A stretch of 64,000 nt of DNA from Sandaracinaceae bacterium. Lineage in GTDB: Bacteria > Myxococcota_A > Polyangia > Polyangiales > JAFGIB01. Shown piece after piece: positions 8,030 to 15,195 of this stretch. The translations under genes were made by a program, and so were the position numbers. How positions within the stretch are numbered: position 1 is the first letter of the stretch; the number at the start of each line of letters is the position of its first letter. A model generated the notes under the pieces. It ran no database searches, was not told the origin of the DNA, and saw only the letters and a program-made list of their open reading frames with translations. The stretch spans positions 1 through 64,000 of the forward strand of contig JADGRF010000099.1 of assembly GCA_017881055.1 (NCBI GenBank). The letters are read 5' to 3'.

Positions 8030-9229
8030 ATGACGACCCCGAACCCCAATCGCGAGCTTGCCTTGACCTCGGCCGTGTCCGAGCGTCTCGACACGCGCGA
8101 GGCCGTGCGCGAGGCGGCGAACGCGATTCGCGCGTCGGCTCCCGGAGGTCAGACGCCGGACCTCGTGCTCGCGTTCGTGTCGCCGCATCACGCGAAAGCG
8201 TTCGGGCAGATCGGCGCCTTCATTCGCGAAGAGCTCGGTGAGACCACGTTCCTCGGTGGGAGCGCAGCCGGCGTGATCGGTGCCGGTCGCGAGCTGGAGA
8301 GCCGTGAAGCGATTTCACTCACCGCAGCATTTCTACCGGATGCACGCCTGGTCGTGCACCACATCAGCGACGCGCCCGGCGACGGCTCGCCCGCGGCGTG
8401 GGCCGCCGCGCTCGGGGCACGACCCGACGACCGACGCGCCTGCCTGGTGCTGGTCGATCCGAGCACCTGCGAGTCCGACATGTTGTTGCGCAATCTCGAT
8501 GCGGCGCTCCCCGGGAGCTGTAAAGTGGGCGGTCAAGCGAGCCCGATCGGCGACCGCCCCGCTGCGCTCTTCTCGGGCGCGCGCGTGCATCGCGGTGGAG
8601 CGCTGGTCTGCTTGCTCGACGGCGCATTCGATGTCACCGCCGTGGTTGCGCGCGCCTGTCGTCCGATCGGAGAGGCCTTCATCGTCACGCGCTCGCGCGG
8701 CAACGTGATCCAGGAGTTGAACGCTGGTAAGCCTGCCGAGGTGCTGCGCATGCTGCACGAGAGCCTGGGCGAGCGCGACAACGCGCTCTGGAACACGTCG
8801 CTCTTTCTCGGCGTCGACATGACGCAGACCACCGGCACGCGCAAGCAGGGCGACTTCGTCATTCGCAACGTGCTGGGCGTCGATCGCGAGAGCGGCGCGA
8901 TGGCGATTGACTGCAATTTGCAGAGCTATCAGGTCGTTCAGTTCCACCTGCGCGATCGCGAGACCGCCACTGCGGACCTGACGCGTCAGCTGCGCACGCT
9001 GGGTCTCTCCGACCACGCATCGCGCATCCGCGGCGCGCTCTTGTTCTCCGGCGTAGGCCGCGGCGAACGACTGTTCGGCATGGCGAACCACGATTCGGAC
9101 GAGTTCCTCCGTCGCGTCGGGGCCGTGTCGTTGTCCGGCTTCTTTTGCAACGGCGAGATCGGCCCCGTCGGCGAGCGAAACTTCCTGCACGGCTACACCA
9201 GTGTCTACGCAGTGTTCTCGGCTCGCTAG
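8030..9229 (+). CDS. FIST-domain sensory protein
   Basis: A 399-residue protein with the FIST_N plus FIST_C arrangement. The N-terminal part has DLVLAFVSPHHAKAF, TTFLGGSAAGVIG and FLPDARLVVHHI. The C-terminal part has ALLFSGVGRGERLFG and SGFFCNGEIGPVG, a very typical FIST_C ending. FIST proteins are thought to sense small ligands such as amino acids and often sit with signalling proteins. No transmembrane helix, kinase or GGDEF domain is fused here, so this is a stand-alone soluble version. The ATG at 8030 is used; an ATG five codons upstream is also possible. It is followed convergently by the dienelactone-hydrolase-like gene nine bases away. Confidence 0.88.
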   Translation: MTTPNPNRELALTSAVSERLDTREAVREAANAIRASAPGGQTPDLVLAFVSPHHAKAFGQIGAFIREELGETTFLGGSAAGVIGAGRELESREAISLTAAFLPDARLVVHHISDAPGDGSPAAWAAALGARPDDRRACLVLVDPSTCESDMLLRNLDAALPGSCKVGGQASPIGDRPAALFSGARVHRGGALVCLLDGAFDVTAVVARACRPIGEAFIVTRSRGNVIQELNAGKPAEVLRMLHESLGERDNALWNTSLFLGVDMTQTTGTRKQGDFVIRNVLGVDRESGAMAIDCNLQSYQVVQFHLRDRETATADLTRQLRTLGLSDHASRIRGALLFSGVGRGERLFGMANHDSDEFLRRVGAVSLSGFFCNGEIGPVGERNFLHGYTSVYAVFSAR

Positions 9230-9237
9230 CGAGCCGG

Positions 9238-9948
9238 CTAGCGAACCAAGTGCTCGCGCAAGAAGGTGAGCATCTCCTGCCATGCGCGCCGTGCGTCCTC
9301 GGGGCGATAGGCTGCCGGCCGCGTTTCGTTCATGAACGCGTGCCCCGCACCAGCGACGAGGTGCACCGCGAACGGCTGGGCGCTCGCTGTCAGCTGCGCG
9401 CGCAGGGCGTCGATATCCGTCAGCGGTACGTACACGTCGTGGTCCCCGTAAAACGCCAACACCGGGCAGGTCACATCCCGCGCAGCGTCGAGCGGCACGC
9501 GTGGCTTCTTCGCGAGGTCGAGGCCGTCCGGCGCATGCAAGAGGCCGTGCGAGTGCGAGAGAATGCCGTAGAACACGACTGACGCAGCAACGTCGCGAAC
9601 CCACGCACCCGCGAGCAAGGCATACATGCCGCCCATGCAGAACCCGAGCACGGCGACGCGACCGTAGGGCCGCAGGAAATCCACGCCGGCCTGCACATCG
9701 CCGAGCACGTCCGGATCGGACAGCTCGCGCATGAAGGCGCCGGGCTCCGCGATTTGTAGGCCCGGTGTACGCCGATACAAGTCGATCGCGAGCGTTGCGT
9801 ATCCAGCTGACGCGAGCCTGCGCGCAAGCTCACGGAAGTGATCGTACAGGCCCCACACATCGTGCACGAGCACGACGCCACCGAGCGGCGTGCTCTCTGG
9901 CAGCGCGAGGTCCCCGAGCTCGACCTGTTCCGCCGACACGCCCGTCAC
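9238..9948 (-). CDS. Dienelactone hydrolase family alpha/beta hydrolase
   Basis: An alpha/beta hydrolase of about 236 residues. The nucleophile elbow GFCMGG carries Cys104, and the acid region LAFYGDHDVYVP and GAGHAFMNE supply Asp and His. A Cys-Asp-His triad is characteristic of the dienelactone hydrolase family, as is VLVHDVWGLYDHFRELARRL near the N-terminus. The frame stays open upstream to 10038, but that extension overlaps a well-supported small gene. The GTG at 9948, five bases past that gene's stop, is therefore taken as the start. Coupled translation with the small gene is likely. The natural substrate is not evident. Confidence 0.85.
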   Translation of the reverse strand: MTGVSAEQVELGDLALPESTPLGGVVLVHDVWGLYDHFRELARRLASAGYATLAIDLYRRTPGLQIAEPGAFMRELSDPDVLGDVQAGVDFLRPYGRVAVLGFCMGGMYALLAGAWVRDVAASVVFYGILSHSHGLLHAPDGLDLAKKPRVPLDAARDVTCPVLAFYGDHDVYVPLTDIDALRAQLTASAQPFAVHLVAGAGHAFMNETRPAAYRPEDARRAWQEMLTFLREHLVR

Positions 9949-9952
9949 TGTG

Positions 9953-10207
9953 TCACGAATCGTGCGGCCCGCGACCGAGCGCCCGGATCGCCAAGGCCAC
10001 CTTTTCAGCGTCGCCGCGCTCGGCAGCGCTGCGTGCAATCTGCTCGCAGCGCAGGCGCGTCTCGTTTTCCGCTTCCCGAATCAGGCGGTGGATTGCGTCC
10101 ACCAGGCTCGCTGCTCCTGGCGTCTCGCGCGTCTCGCGTCTGCCGCGAACGTCGTCGCGCTGCGCCGCCAGCCACCCGTTCACCATCCGCGTTACGTGGT
10201 CGGTCAT
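9953..10207 (-). CDS. Small hypothetical protein (84 aa)
   Basis: The ATG is preceded by GAGAGGAACGAC, a strong ribosome site, which supports translation of this 84-residue frame. The product is polar and predicted helical (LVDAIHRLIREAENETRLRC then EQIARSAAERGDAEKVALA) with no signal peptide or membrane segment. Its stop codon lies five bases before the GTG start of the dienelactone-hydrolase-like gene, so the two are probably one operon. I do not recognise a family. Confidence 0.65.
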   Translation of the reverse strand: MTDHVTRMVNGWLAAQRDDVRGRRETRETPGAASLVDAIHRLIREAENETRLRCEQIARSAAERGDAEKVALAIRALGRGPHDS

Positions 10208-10430
10208 GTCGTTCCTCTCGGCACGGCCTAGGCACCTGGGTTGGCACGGGAGGCTCTGATCTGCGCAATTTCCGGCCTATCGCGGCGCCCTCCCCAGGGA
10301 CGCCCAACCTGCCGTGACGTGAATGCCGTTCGACGTTACCCGTTGCGTGTTTACGTTCGTACCGGTGCGGTCGACTTTTTTTCGGCCTCGCTGTCTTGAC
10401 CCCTGTCCGGCCTCAAATCATGTTGCCCCT

Positions 10431-11456
10431 ATGAACCCAGCCTTTGAACGCGCCGCAGACGAACGAGTCAACTGGATCAAGAACATCCCGTTCCTTCTGG
10501 TTCATCTAGTTCCGTTCGCCGCGTTCTACACGGGTGTGAAGCGCTTCGATGTGCTGCTGTGCATCGCGCTCTACCTGTCGCGGATGTTCTTCATCACGGG
10601 TGGCTATCATCGCTATTTCTCCCATCGCGCGTACAAGATGGGCCGCGTGATGCAGTTCCTGATGGCCTTCGGCGGAGCGACGGCCGCGCAGAAGGGGCCG
10701 CTGTGGTGGGCCGGTCATCACCGTCACCACCACAAGTACTCGGACACGCCGGAAGACATCCACTCGCCGCTCAAGGGCTTCTGGTGGAGTCACGTCGGCT
10801 GGATCATGTGCAACAAGTACAACGCGACGGAGCTCGACGCGATCAAGGACTTCGCGAAGTTCCCTGAGCTGCGCTTGCTCAACCGCTTCCACCTCGTGCC
10901 GCCGATCATGCTCGGCGTCGCATGCTTTCTGGCGGGTGGCTGGAGCGCGCTGGTGACCGGCTTCTTTCTGTCGACCGTGCTCGTGTACCATGGCACGTTC
11001 TTCATCAACTCGCTCACGCACCTTTTCGGTCGCCGACGCTACGTTACAACTGACACCAGCCGCAACTCGCTGATCCTCGCGCTCGTGACGCTTGGCGAGG
11101 GCTGGCACAACAACCACCACTACTATCAGTCCACGGCCAACCAGGGCTTCTTCTGGTGGGAGATCGACATCAGCTACTACGTGCTGCGCGTGCTGTCGTT
11201 CTTCGGGCTGGTCCACGACCTGCGCACGCCGCCCGAGCACGTGCTCGAGGCCAATCGCATTCGCGACGGCTACATCGACATCGGCATGTTCCAGGCGAAC
11301 TGGGCGAAGGCCGTCACGTCGCTCGAGAGCGCGCGTCACGGAGCCAGCGCGTATTACGAGCAGCGCAGGCGTGCCGTCGATGAGCTCGTCGAGTCCACGC
11401 GCGCCGCAGGGATCCGCATCTCCAAGATGTCGATCAAAGCGCCCGCAGACTCCTGA
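10431..11456 (+). CDS. Acyl-CoA/fatty acid delta-9-type desaturase
   Basis: An integral membrane diiron desaturase of 341 residues that introduces a double bond into a fatty acyl chain. The three His boxes are HRYFSH (60-65), HRHHH (97-101) within WWAGHHRHHHKYSD, and EGWHNNHHYY near 223. These and the GGATAAQKGPLWW run match the acyl-CoA delta-9 desaturase family (stearoyl-CoA type). Hydrophobic segments flank the boxes as expected. The ATG at 10431 is chosen because the family N-terminus begins here; an open stretch back to 10323 looks non-coding. The C-terminal ~60 residues form a helical tail beyond the catalytic domain. It likely adjusts membrane fluidity. The gene stands alone. Confidence 0.93.
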   Translation: MNPAFERAADERVNWIKNIPFLLVHLVPFAAFYTGVKRFDVLLCIALYLSRMFFITGGYHRYFSHRAYKMGRVMQFLMAFGGATAAQKGPLWWAGHHRHHHKYSDTPEDIHSPLKGFWWSHVGWIMCNKYNATELDAIKDFAKFPELRLLNRFHLVPPIMLGVACFLAGGWSALVTGFFLSTVLVYHGTFFINSLTHLFGRRRYVTTDTSRNSLILALVTLGEGWHNNHHYYQSTANQGFFWWEIDISYYVLRVLSFFGLVHDLRTPPEHVLEANRIRDGYIDIGMFQANWAKAVTSLESARHGASAYYEQRRRAVDELVESTRAAGIRISKMSIKAPADS

Positions 11457-11864
11457 CCGAGCGGGCGCCGCGTGTGACAGGGCTGTCGTGGTACGGGGCG
11501 TAATGGCTTCGCCACGACTCGAGTCCGTCTGGCGCATGCGCTTTCGTATGTCCTAGATCGGGAACGACGCGCCCTCGCTAACTCGGGAGCAAGCCGCCGA
11601 TGTTGCGGCTGAAATGGCGCGTTCCGCCGCGAGAGTCGGACTCCCGCTTGTGTAGGTGAATGTCGGCCCGCGCACGCTGCGTACATGACCTGAATAGTGG
11701 CCCCCAACTTGCGTCCAGCGCCCGTTCGAGCAGCCCGAAGGTCGTGCTAGAAGGCAGGCTTCGAAGTTGCTCGAGTGATCGGGGTGTGGAAGCAACCACG
11801 CCCTTTTTGATTCGGCCAACGGCGTTCCTCGCATCCTGCGAGGACGCGGGAGGAATGGGAGACA
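11457..11864. other. Intergenic region upstream of the cysteine-rich gene pair
   Basis: About 400 bases without a convincing gene on either strand. Near its right end a small perfect inverted repeat, CCTCGCA-tcc-TGCGAGG (11827-11843), lies just before the GGGAGGAATGGGAGAC ribosome-site region of the next gene. It could form a leader hairpin. I could not pick a convincing promoter. The rest shows nothing I can name. Confidence 0.5.
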
Positions 11865-13253
11865 ATGATGCGCTTACAACATGGGCTCATGAAAAGCCTG
11901 GCAGGTTTCGGAGCGATCGGCGCTCTGGCCCTCGCTGCCGCCAGTTGCAGTGAAGCGGAAGCAAGCCAGAACGTCGGGGTCAGCCAACAGGCTCTCAACT
12001 TCGACGATATCGCCGCGCAGTGCGGCCTCGCTTGTCCGGGCGGCACGGACGACAAGGGCGTCACGATCAAGGGCATCGCCGACGGGAACGCTGCCATCTC
12101 CGGCGTCGCTTCGGTCGACTCGTTCTTCGCGTCGGTGATCAACTTCCAGGGCGCAGCAACCGGCGTGGCCGGCGGCATCGATGCGCAGCTCGCCGCGATC
12201 CGCGGCGACTTCGGGATTGCGGCCAGCGACGATCTCGCGGCCAAGCTGCAGGCGCAGATCACCGCGAACGTCGATGGCGAGATCAAGCTCGACGCCGAGC
12301 CGGCCAAGTGCCAGGCCGACGTACAAGCCACGCTGGATGCTACGGCGCGCTGTGACGCCGAGTTCAAAAAAGGCTCCGTAATGGTCGAGTGCAAGGGCGG
12401 TTGCGACGTGGAGCCCGGCATGGTCATGGCCAGCTGCTCGGCCGACGCCGAGCTCGAGTGCACGTTCACGCCGCCGGATCTCAAGTGCTCCGGCAGCTGT
12501 CAGGGCACCTGCGCCGCCGACTTCAAAGTCGCCGCCTCGTGCAGCGGCACGTGCAAGGGCACGTGCAGCGGTAACTGCTCCGCGTACGTGAAGAACACGA
12601 GCGGCGCAGCCGAGTGCAGCGGCAGCTGCGACGGCACGTGCAAGGGCAGCTGCGAGACCGAGTTCGCCGCCAGCGCCACGTGCAGCGGCGAGTGCAAGGG
12701 CCAGTGCACGGTGACCAACCCGAAGGGCGGTTGCACGGCGGGCGCGAGCGCGCAGTGCAAGGCCACGGCGAAAGCGCCGTCCGTCATGTGCGACGGAAAG
12801 TGCGATGGTGAAGTCACGCCGCCGATGGCGAAGGCCGAGTGCCAAGCCAGCGTGAAGGCCGATGCCAAGGTGAACGTGCAGTGCACGCCGCCGCGTGTCG
12901 CGCTGACGTACAAGCTCAAGGTCGTGACGGGCGCTCAGCTCGACGCGCAGGTCAAGTTCGAAGCTGCGCTGAAGACACTGGGCAGCGTGCGCCTCCCGGC
13001 GCTGCTGGCGGAGATCAAGCGCGGCAGCTCGGTGGTCGACGCGGGCGCCAGCCTCGTGACCTCTTCCACCGATCTCGTGAAGGCGTTCGGCGATGCCGCG
13101 ACCTCCACGAGCCTCTCGGTGAAAGCCAAGTTCGGCCTCGTCTGCGCCGGCAATGAACTGCCGAACGTGCCGGCCGTCGTAACCAAGGCGAGCGCCTCGC
13201 TCAACACCAGCATCACGGCCGCCGGTAAGCTCACCGCGGTCTTCAAGAGCTAA
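11865..13253 (+). CDS. Cysteine-ladder lipoprotein, first of two tandem paralogues
   Basis: A predicted lipoprotein: a charged start, a hydrophobic stretch (LAGFGAIGALALAAASC) and a lipid Cys. The next ~110 residues include GIADGNAAISGVASVDSFF and a helical segment. The centre (about residues 150-340) is a cysteine ladder with repeats of C-x3-C, such as CSGSCQGTC, CSGTCKGTCSGNC and CSGSCDGTCKGSC. There are 30 Cys in all, counting the lipid Cys, rich in Gly, Ser and Thr. The C-terminal ~120 residues are helical and free of Cys except one. The next gene encodes a paralogue with all 30 Cys at matching places. Disulfide bonding outside the cytoplasm is likely; metal binding is an alternative. I do not recognise a named family. 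Start is the first of two adjacent ATGs. Confidence 0.85.
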   Translation: MMRLQHGLMKSLAGFGAIGALALAAASCSEAEASQNVGVSQQALNFDDIAAQCGLACPGGTDDKGVTIKGIADGNAAISGVASVDSFFASVINFQGAATGVAGGIDAQLAAIRGDFGIAASDDLAAKLQAQITANVDGEIKLDAEPAKCQADVQATLDATARCDAEFKKGSVMVECKGGCDVEPGMVMASCSADAELECTFTPPDLKCSGSCQGTCAADFKVAASCSGTCKGTCSGNCSAYVKNTSGAAECSGSCDGTCKGSCETEFAASATCSGECKGQCTVTNPKGGCTAGASAQCKATAKAPSVMCDGKCDGEVTPPMAKAECQASVKADAKVNVQCTPPRVALTYKLKVVTGAQLDAQVKFEAALKTLGSVRLPALLAEIKRGSSVVDAGASLVTSSTDLVKAFGDAATSTSLSVKAKFGLVCAGNELPNVPAVVTKASASLNTSITAAGKLTAVFKS

Positions 13254-13282
13254 TCGAGCCCATGAAATTAGGAGACAGAGCA

Positions 13283-14611
13283 ATGAAACGCTTCAGCATT
13301 CATCTCATGGGACTCGCGGCCGTTCTGCTCGTCGCTTCGTGCGGCGGCAAGAACAACCCGCTCAACGCGGGACTCAAAGTCATCGAAGAGCAGTGCGGTC
13401 TCGGCTGCCCGGGTGATACCGTCAGTGGTGTCATGATCAAGGGTATCGCCGATGGCAACGCGGCGATCTCCGGCGTAGCCTCGATCGACGCATTCTTCGG
13501 TTCGGTCGTGAACTTCCAGAGCGCAGCTGACAACGTCAGCGCCGGCATCGAAGGGCAGCTCGCGGCCATTCGCGCCGACTTCGGCATGAAGGTGGACGCC
13601 GACGTAGCCGCCGAGCTCGATGCGCAGATCAAGACCAACCTCAGCGGGGGCTTGAACATCGAATCGCAGCCGGCGAAGTGTGCCGTCGATGCGACCGCGA
13701 CCGTCTCGGCGCAAGCGCGCTGCGAGGGCAAGGTCATGCCGCCGACCGCGATGGTCGAATGCACTGGCGGCTGCACGGTCGAGGCCACTGCAGACGTCAA
13801 GTGCGACGCTGGCGTGGATCTCGAGTGTGAGTTCACCGCACCGACGGTCGATTGCCAGGGTACGTGCGAAGGCACGTGTCAGGCCAAGCTCGACGTCGCA
13901 GCAAGCTGCTCGGGCTCCTGCACCGGCACGTGTAGCGGCACCTGCTCGGCTTACTCCGACGCGGGCGGCACGCAGTGCGCGGGTACGTGCTCCGGCATGT
14001 GCAAGGGCACCTGCGAAGCCAAGGCAGACGCCAGTGCCAAGTGCAACGGCACCTGCAACGGCGGCTGCAAGGTGACGAACCCGACGGGCGGTTGCATGGG
14101 TGCAGCCCACGCCGACTGCAGAGCCAAGGGCAGCGCCTCGGTCATGTGCTCTGGCAAGTGCGACGGCAAGGTCACTCCGCCCTCGGCAAGCGCCGAGTGC
14201 GATGCCAGCGCCAAAGCCGAAGCCAACGTCAACGTGCAGTGCACACCGCCCACGCTCAAGGTCAGCTATACCCTGAAGGCGGGCGTGGACGCGGCGGTGC
14301 AGGCGAAGTTCGAAGCCGGCCTCAAGGCGTTGATCTCGGTGCGTCTGCCAGCGCTTTTGCAGGCCAGTGCCCGCGCGAAATTCGTCGCGCAGGCTGGCGA
14401 GGACTTGGCAGCATCCGCGGGCGACGCGGTCAAGACGTCGATCGAAGCGACGCTCAAGGCTCCGAGCAAGCTGAGCCTCAAGGCTTCGTTCGGTCTCGGG
14501 TGCGCGGCTGCCCAGCTCAAGGAAGTTGGCAACGTCGTCAACACCTCGCGTGAGCGCTTGACCACCAACCTCATGGCGGTCACCGACATCAGCGGCAAGA
14601 TCGGCGTCTGA
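13283..14611 (+). CDS. Cysteine-ladder lipoprotein, second of two tandem paralogues
   Basis: A 442-residue lipoprotein (MKRFSIHLMGLAAVLLVASC, lipid Cys at 20) with the same plan as its upstream neighbour. The N-terminal GIADGNAAISGVASIDAFF is nearly identical, followed by the C-x3-C ladder (CQGTCEGTC, CSGSCTGTCSGTC, CAGTCSGMCKGTC, CNGTCNGGC) and a helical C-terminal part. All 30 Cys align with those of the first protein, while the residues between them have drifted. This indicates an old duplication with selection on the Cys pattern. An AGGAGA ribosome site before this ATG decides the start over the ATG at 13262. The gap to the first gene is 29 bases and a terminator follows, so the pair forms one operon. 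Function unknown. Confidence 0.88.
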   Translation: MKRFSIHLMGLAAVLLVASCGGKNNPLNAGLKVIEEQCGLGCPGDTVSGVMIKGIADGNAAISGVASIDAFFGSVVNFQSAADNVSAGIEGQLAAIRADFGMKVDADVAAELDAQIKTNLSGGLNIESQPAKCAVDATATVSAQARCEGKVMPPTAMVECTGGCTVEATADVKCDAGVDLECEFTAPTVDCQGTCEGTCQAKLDVAASCSGSCTGTCSGTCSAYSDAGGTQCAGTCSGMCKGTCEAKADASAKCNGTCNGGCKVTNPTGGCMGAAHADCRAKGSASVMCSGKCDGKVTPPSASAECDASAKAEANVNVQCTPPTLKVSYTLKAGVDAAVQAKFEAGLKALISVRLPALLQASARAKFVAQAGEDLAASAGDAVKTSIEATLKAPSKLSLKASFGLGCAAAQLKEVGNVVNTSRERLTTNLMAVTDISGKIGV

Positions 14612-14655
14612 GCCCGCGCGGCTGACGCGTGTTCGCACGCTCAGCCGACCTACGG

Positions 14656-14698
14656 CGAAAGCCGGTGCCTCCCTCGGGATGCGCCGGCTTTCGTTTTT
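14656..14698 (+). terminator. Rho-independent terminator after the cysteine-ladder pair
   Basis: A 10-bp stem, CGAAAGCCGG paired with CCGGCTTTCG, is followed directly by TTTTT. It ends the cysteine-ladder operon and may also serve the convergent cyclotransferase gene. Confidence 0.85.
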
Positions 14699-14734
14699 AA
14701 CCTCGGTCCTGGCGCGGATGGCGGCGGTCGTGTC

Positions 14735-15085
14735 TCAGCGCTTGCACCAGTCGCCGCTCGCGATGCTCGGTGCTCGACCGGCGGCAGACCGAGCCATGAC
14801 GTAACCCTCGGCGCTGACGCCTGCGATCCGCAGCGGCTTGCGCTGGTAGATCTCAGGCGCCTCCTCGAACGCGTCGAGCTGGGCCAAGAGCGTCCTGTCG
14901 ACTTCGTAGAGCTCGCCGGTGATCGCCGTCGCGCCGCCTTCGATCAACGCGGGGTAGGGCCCTAGGTCGACGAGCTCGTAGCAGGCCTCGGTCTGCACGG
15001 TGGCCACGTAGCGCGCGCTCTGCAGCTCGCCGTGGAACTGCTGGCCGCGCCGCAGGCTTCCGTACACGAAAATGAGCATCGTCAT
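14735..15085 (-). CDS. Gamma-glutamylcyclotransferase-like (AIG2/GGCT fold) protein
   Basis: A 116-residue protein with the signature FVYGSLRRGQ (6-15), where YGSL forms the gamma-glutamyl binding loop. It also has GPYPALIEGG, ITGELYEVD and LDAFEEAPEIYQR, the last holding the expected catalytic Glu. This is the GGCT/AIG2 fold, which releases 5-oxoproline from gamma-glutamyl amino acids or amines in known members. The length fits single-domain members. The ATG at 15085 is chosen; the open frame upstream of it is compositionally unlike the domain. It is divergent from the L,D-transpeptidase-like gene, with about 110 bases between starts. Confidence 0.85.
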   Translation of the reverse strand: MTMLIFVYGSLRRGQQFHGELQSARYVATVQTEACYELVDLGPYPALIEGGATAITGELYEVDRTLLAQLDAFEEAPEIYQRKPLRIAGVSAEGYVMARSAAGRAPSIASGDWCKR

Positions 15086-15195
15086 GGCCGTGCGCTCGGA
15101 TTCGTAGCGTGCTTCGGGTCTAGCACGAAGACGTCCCGGTCTGGGCCGCGACAAAACTTGCGTGTCCGGCAATTGTGCCCAATGGTCAGCGCGTG

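Noticed and set aside
10323-10430. A 36-codon N-terminal extension of the desaturase
   Set aside because: The extension has no hydrophobic or family-like character, and the family N-terminus begins at the ATG at 10431.
11865-14611. Metallothionein assignment for the cysteine-ladder proteins
   Set aside because: They are large exported lipoproteins with regular C-x3-C spacing, unlike small cytoplasmic metallothioneins; metal binding remains possible but is not shown.
11874-14638. Two long minus-strand frames opposite the cysteine-ladder genes
   Set aside because: They are Ala/Arg-rich mirror frames. The plus-strand frames have signal peptides, ribosome sites and conserved Cys positions.
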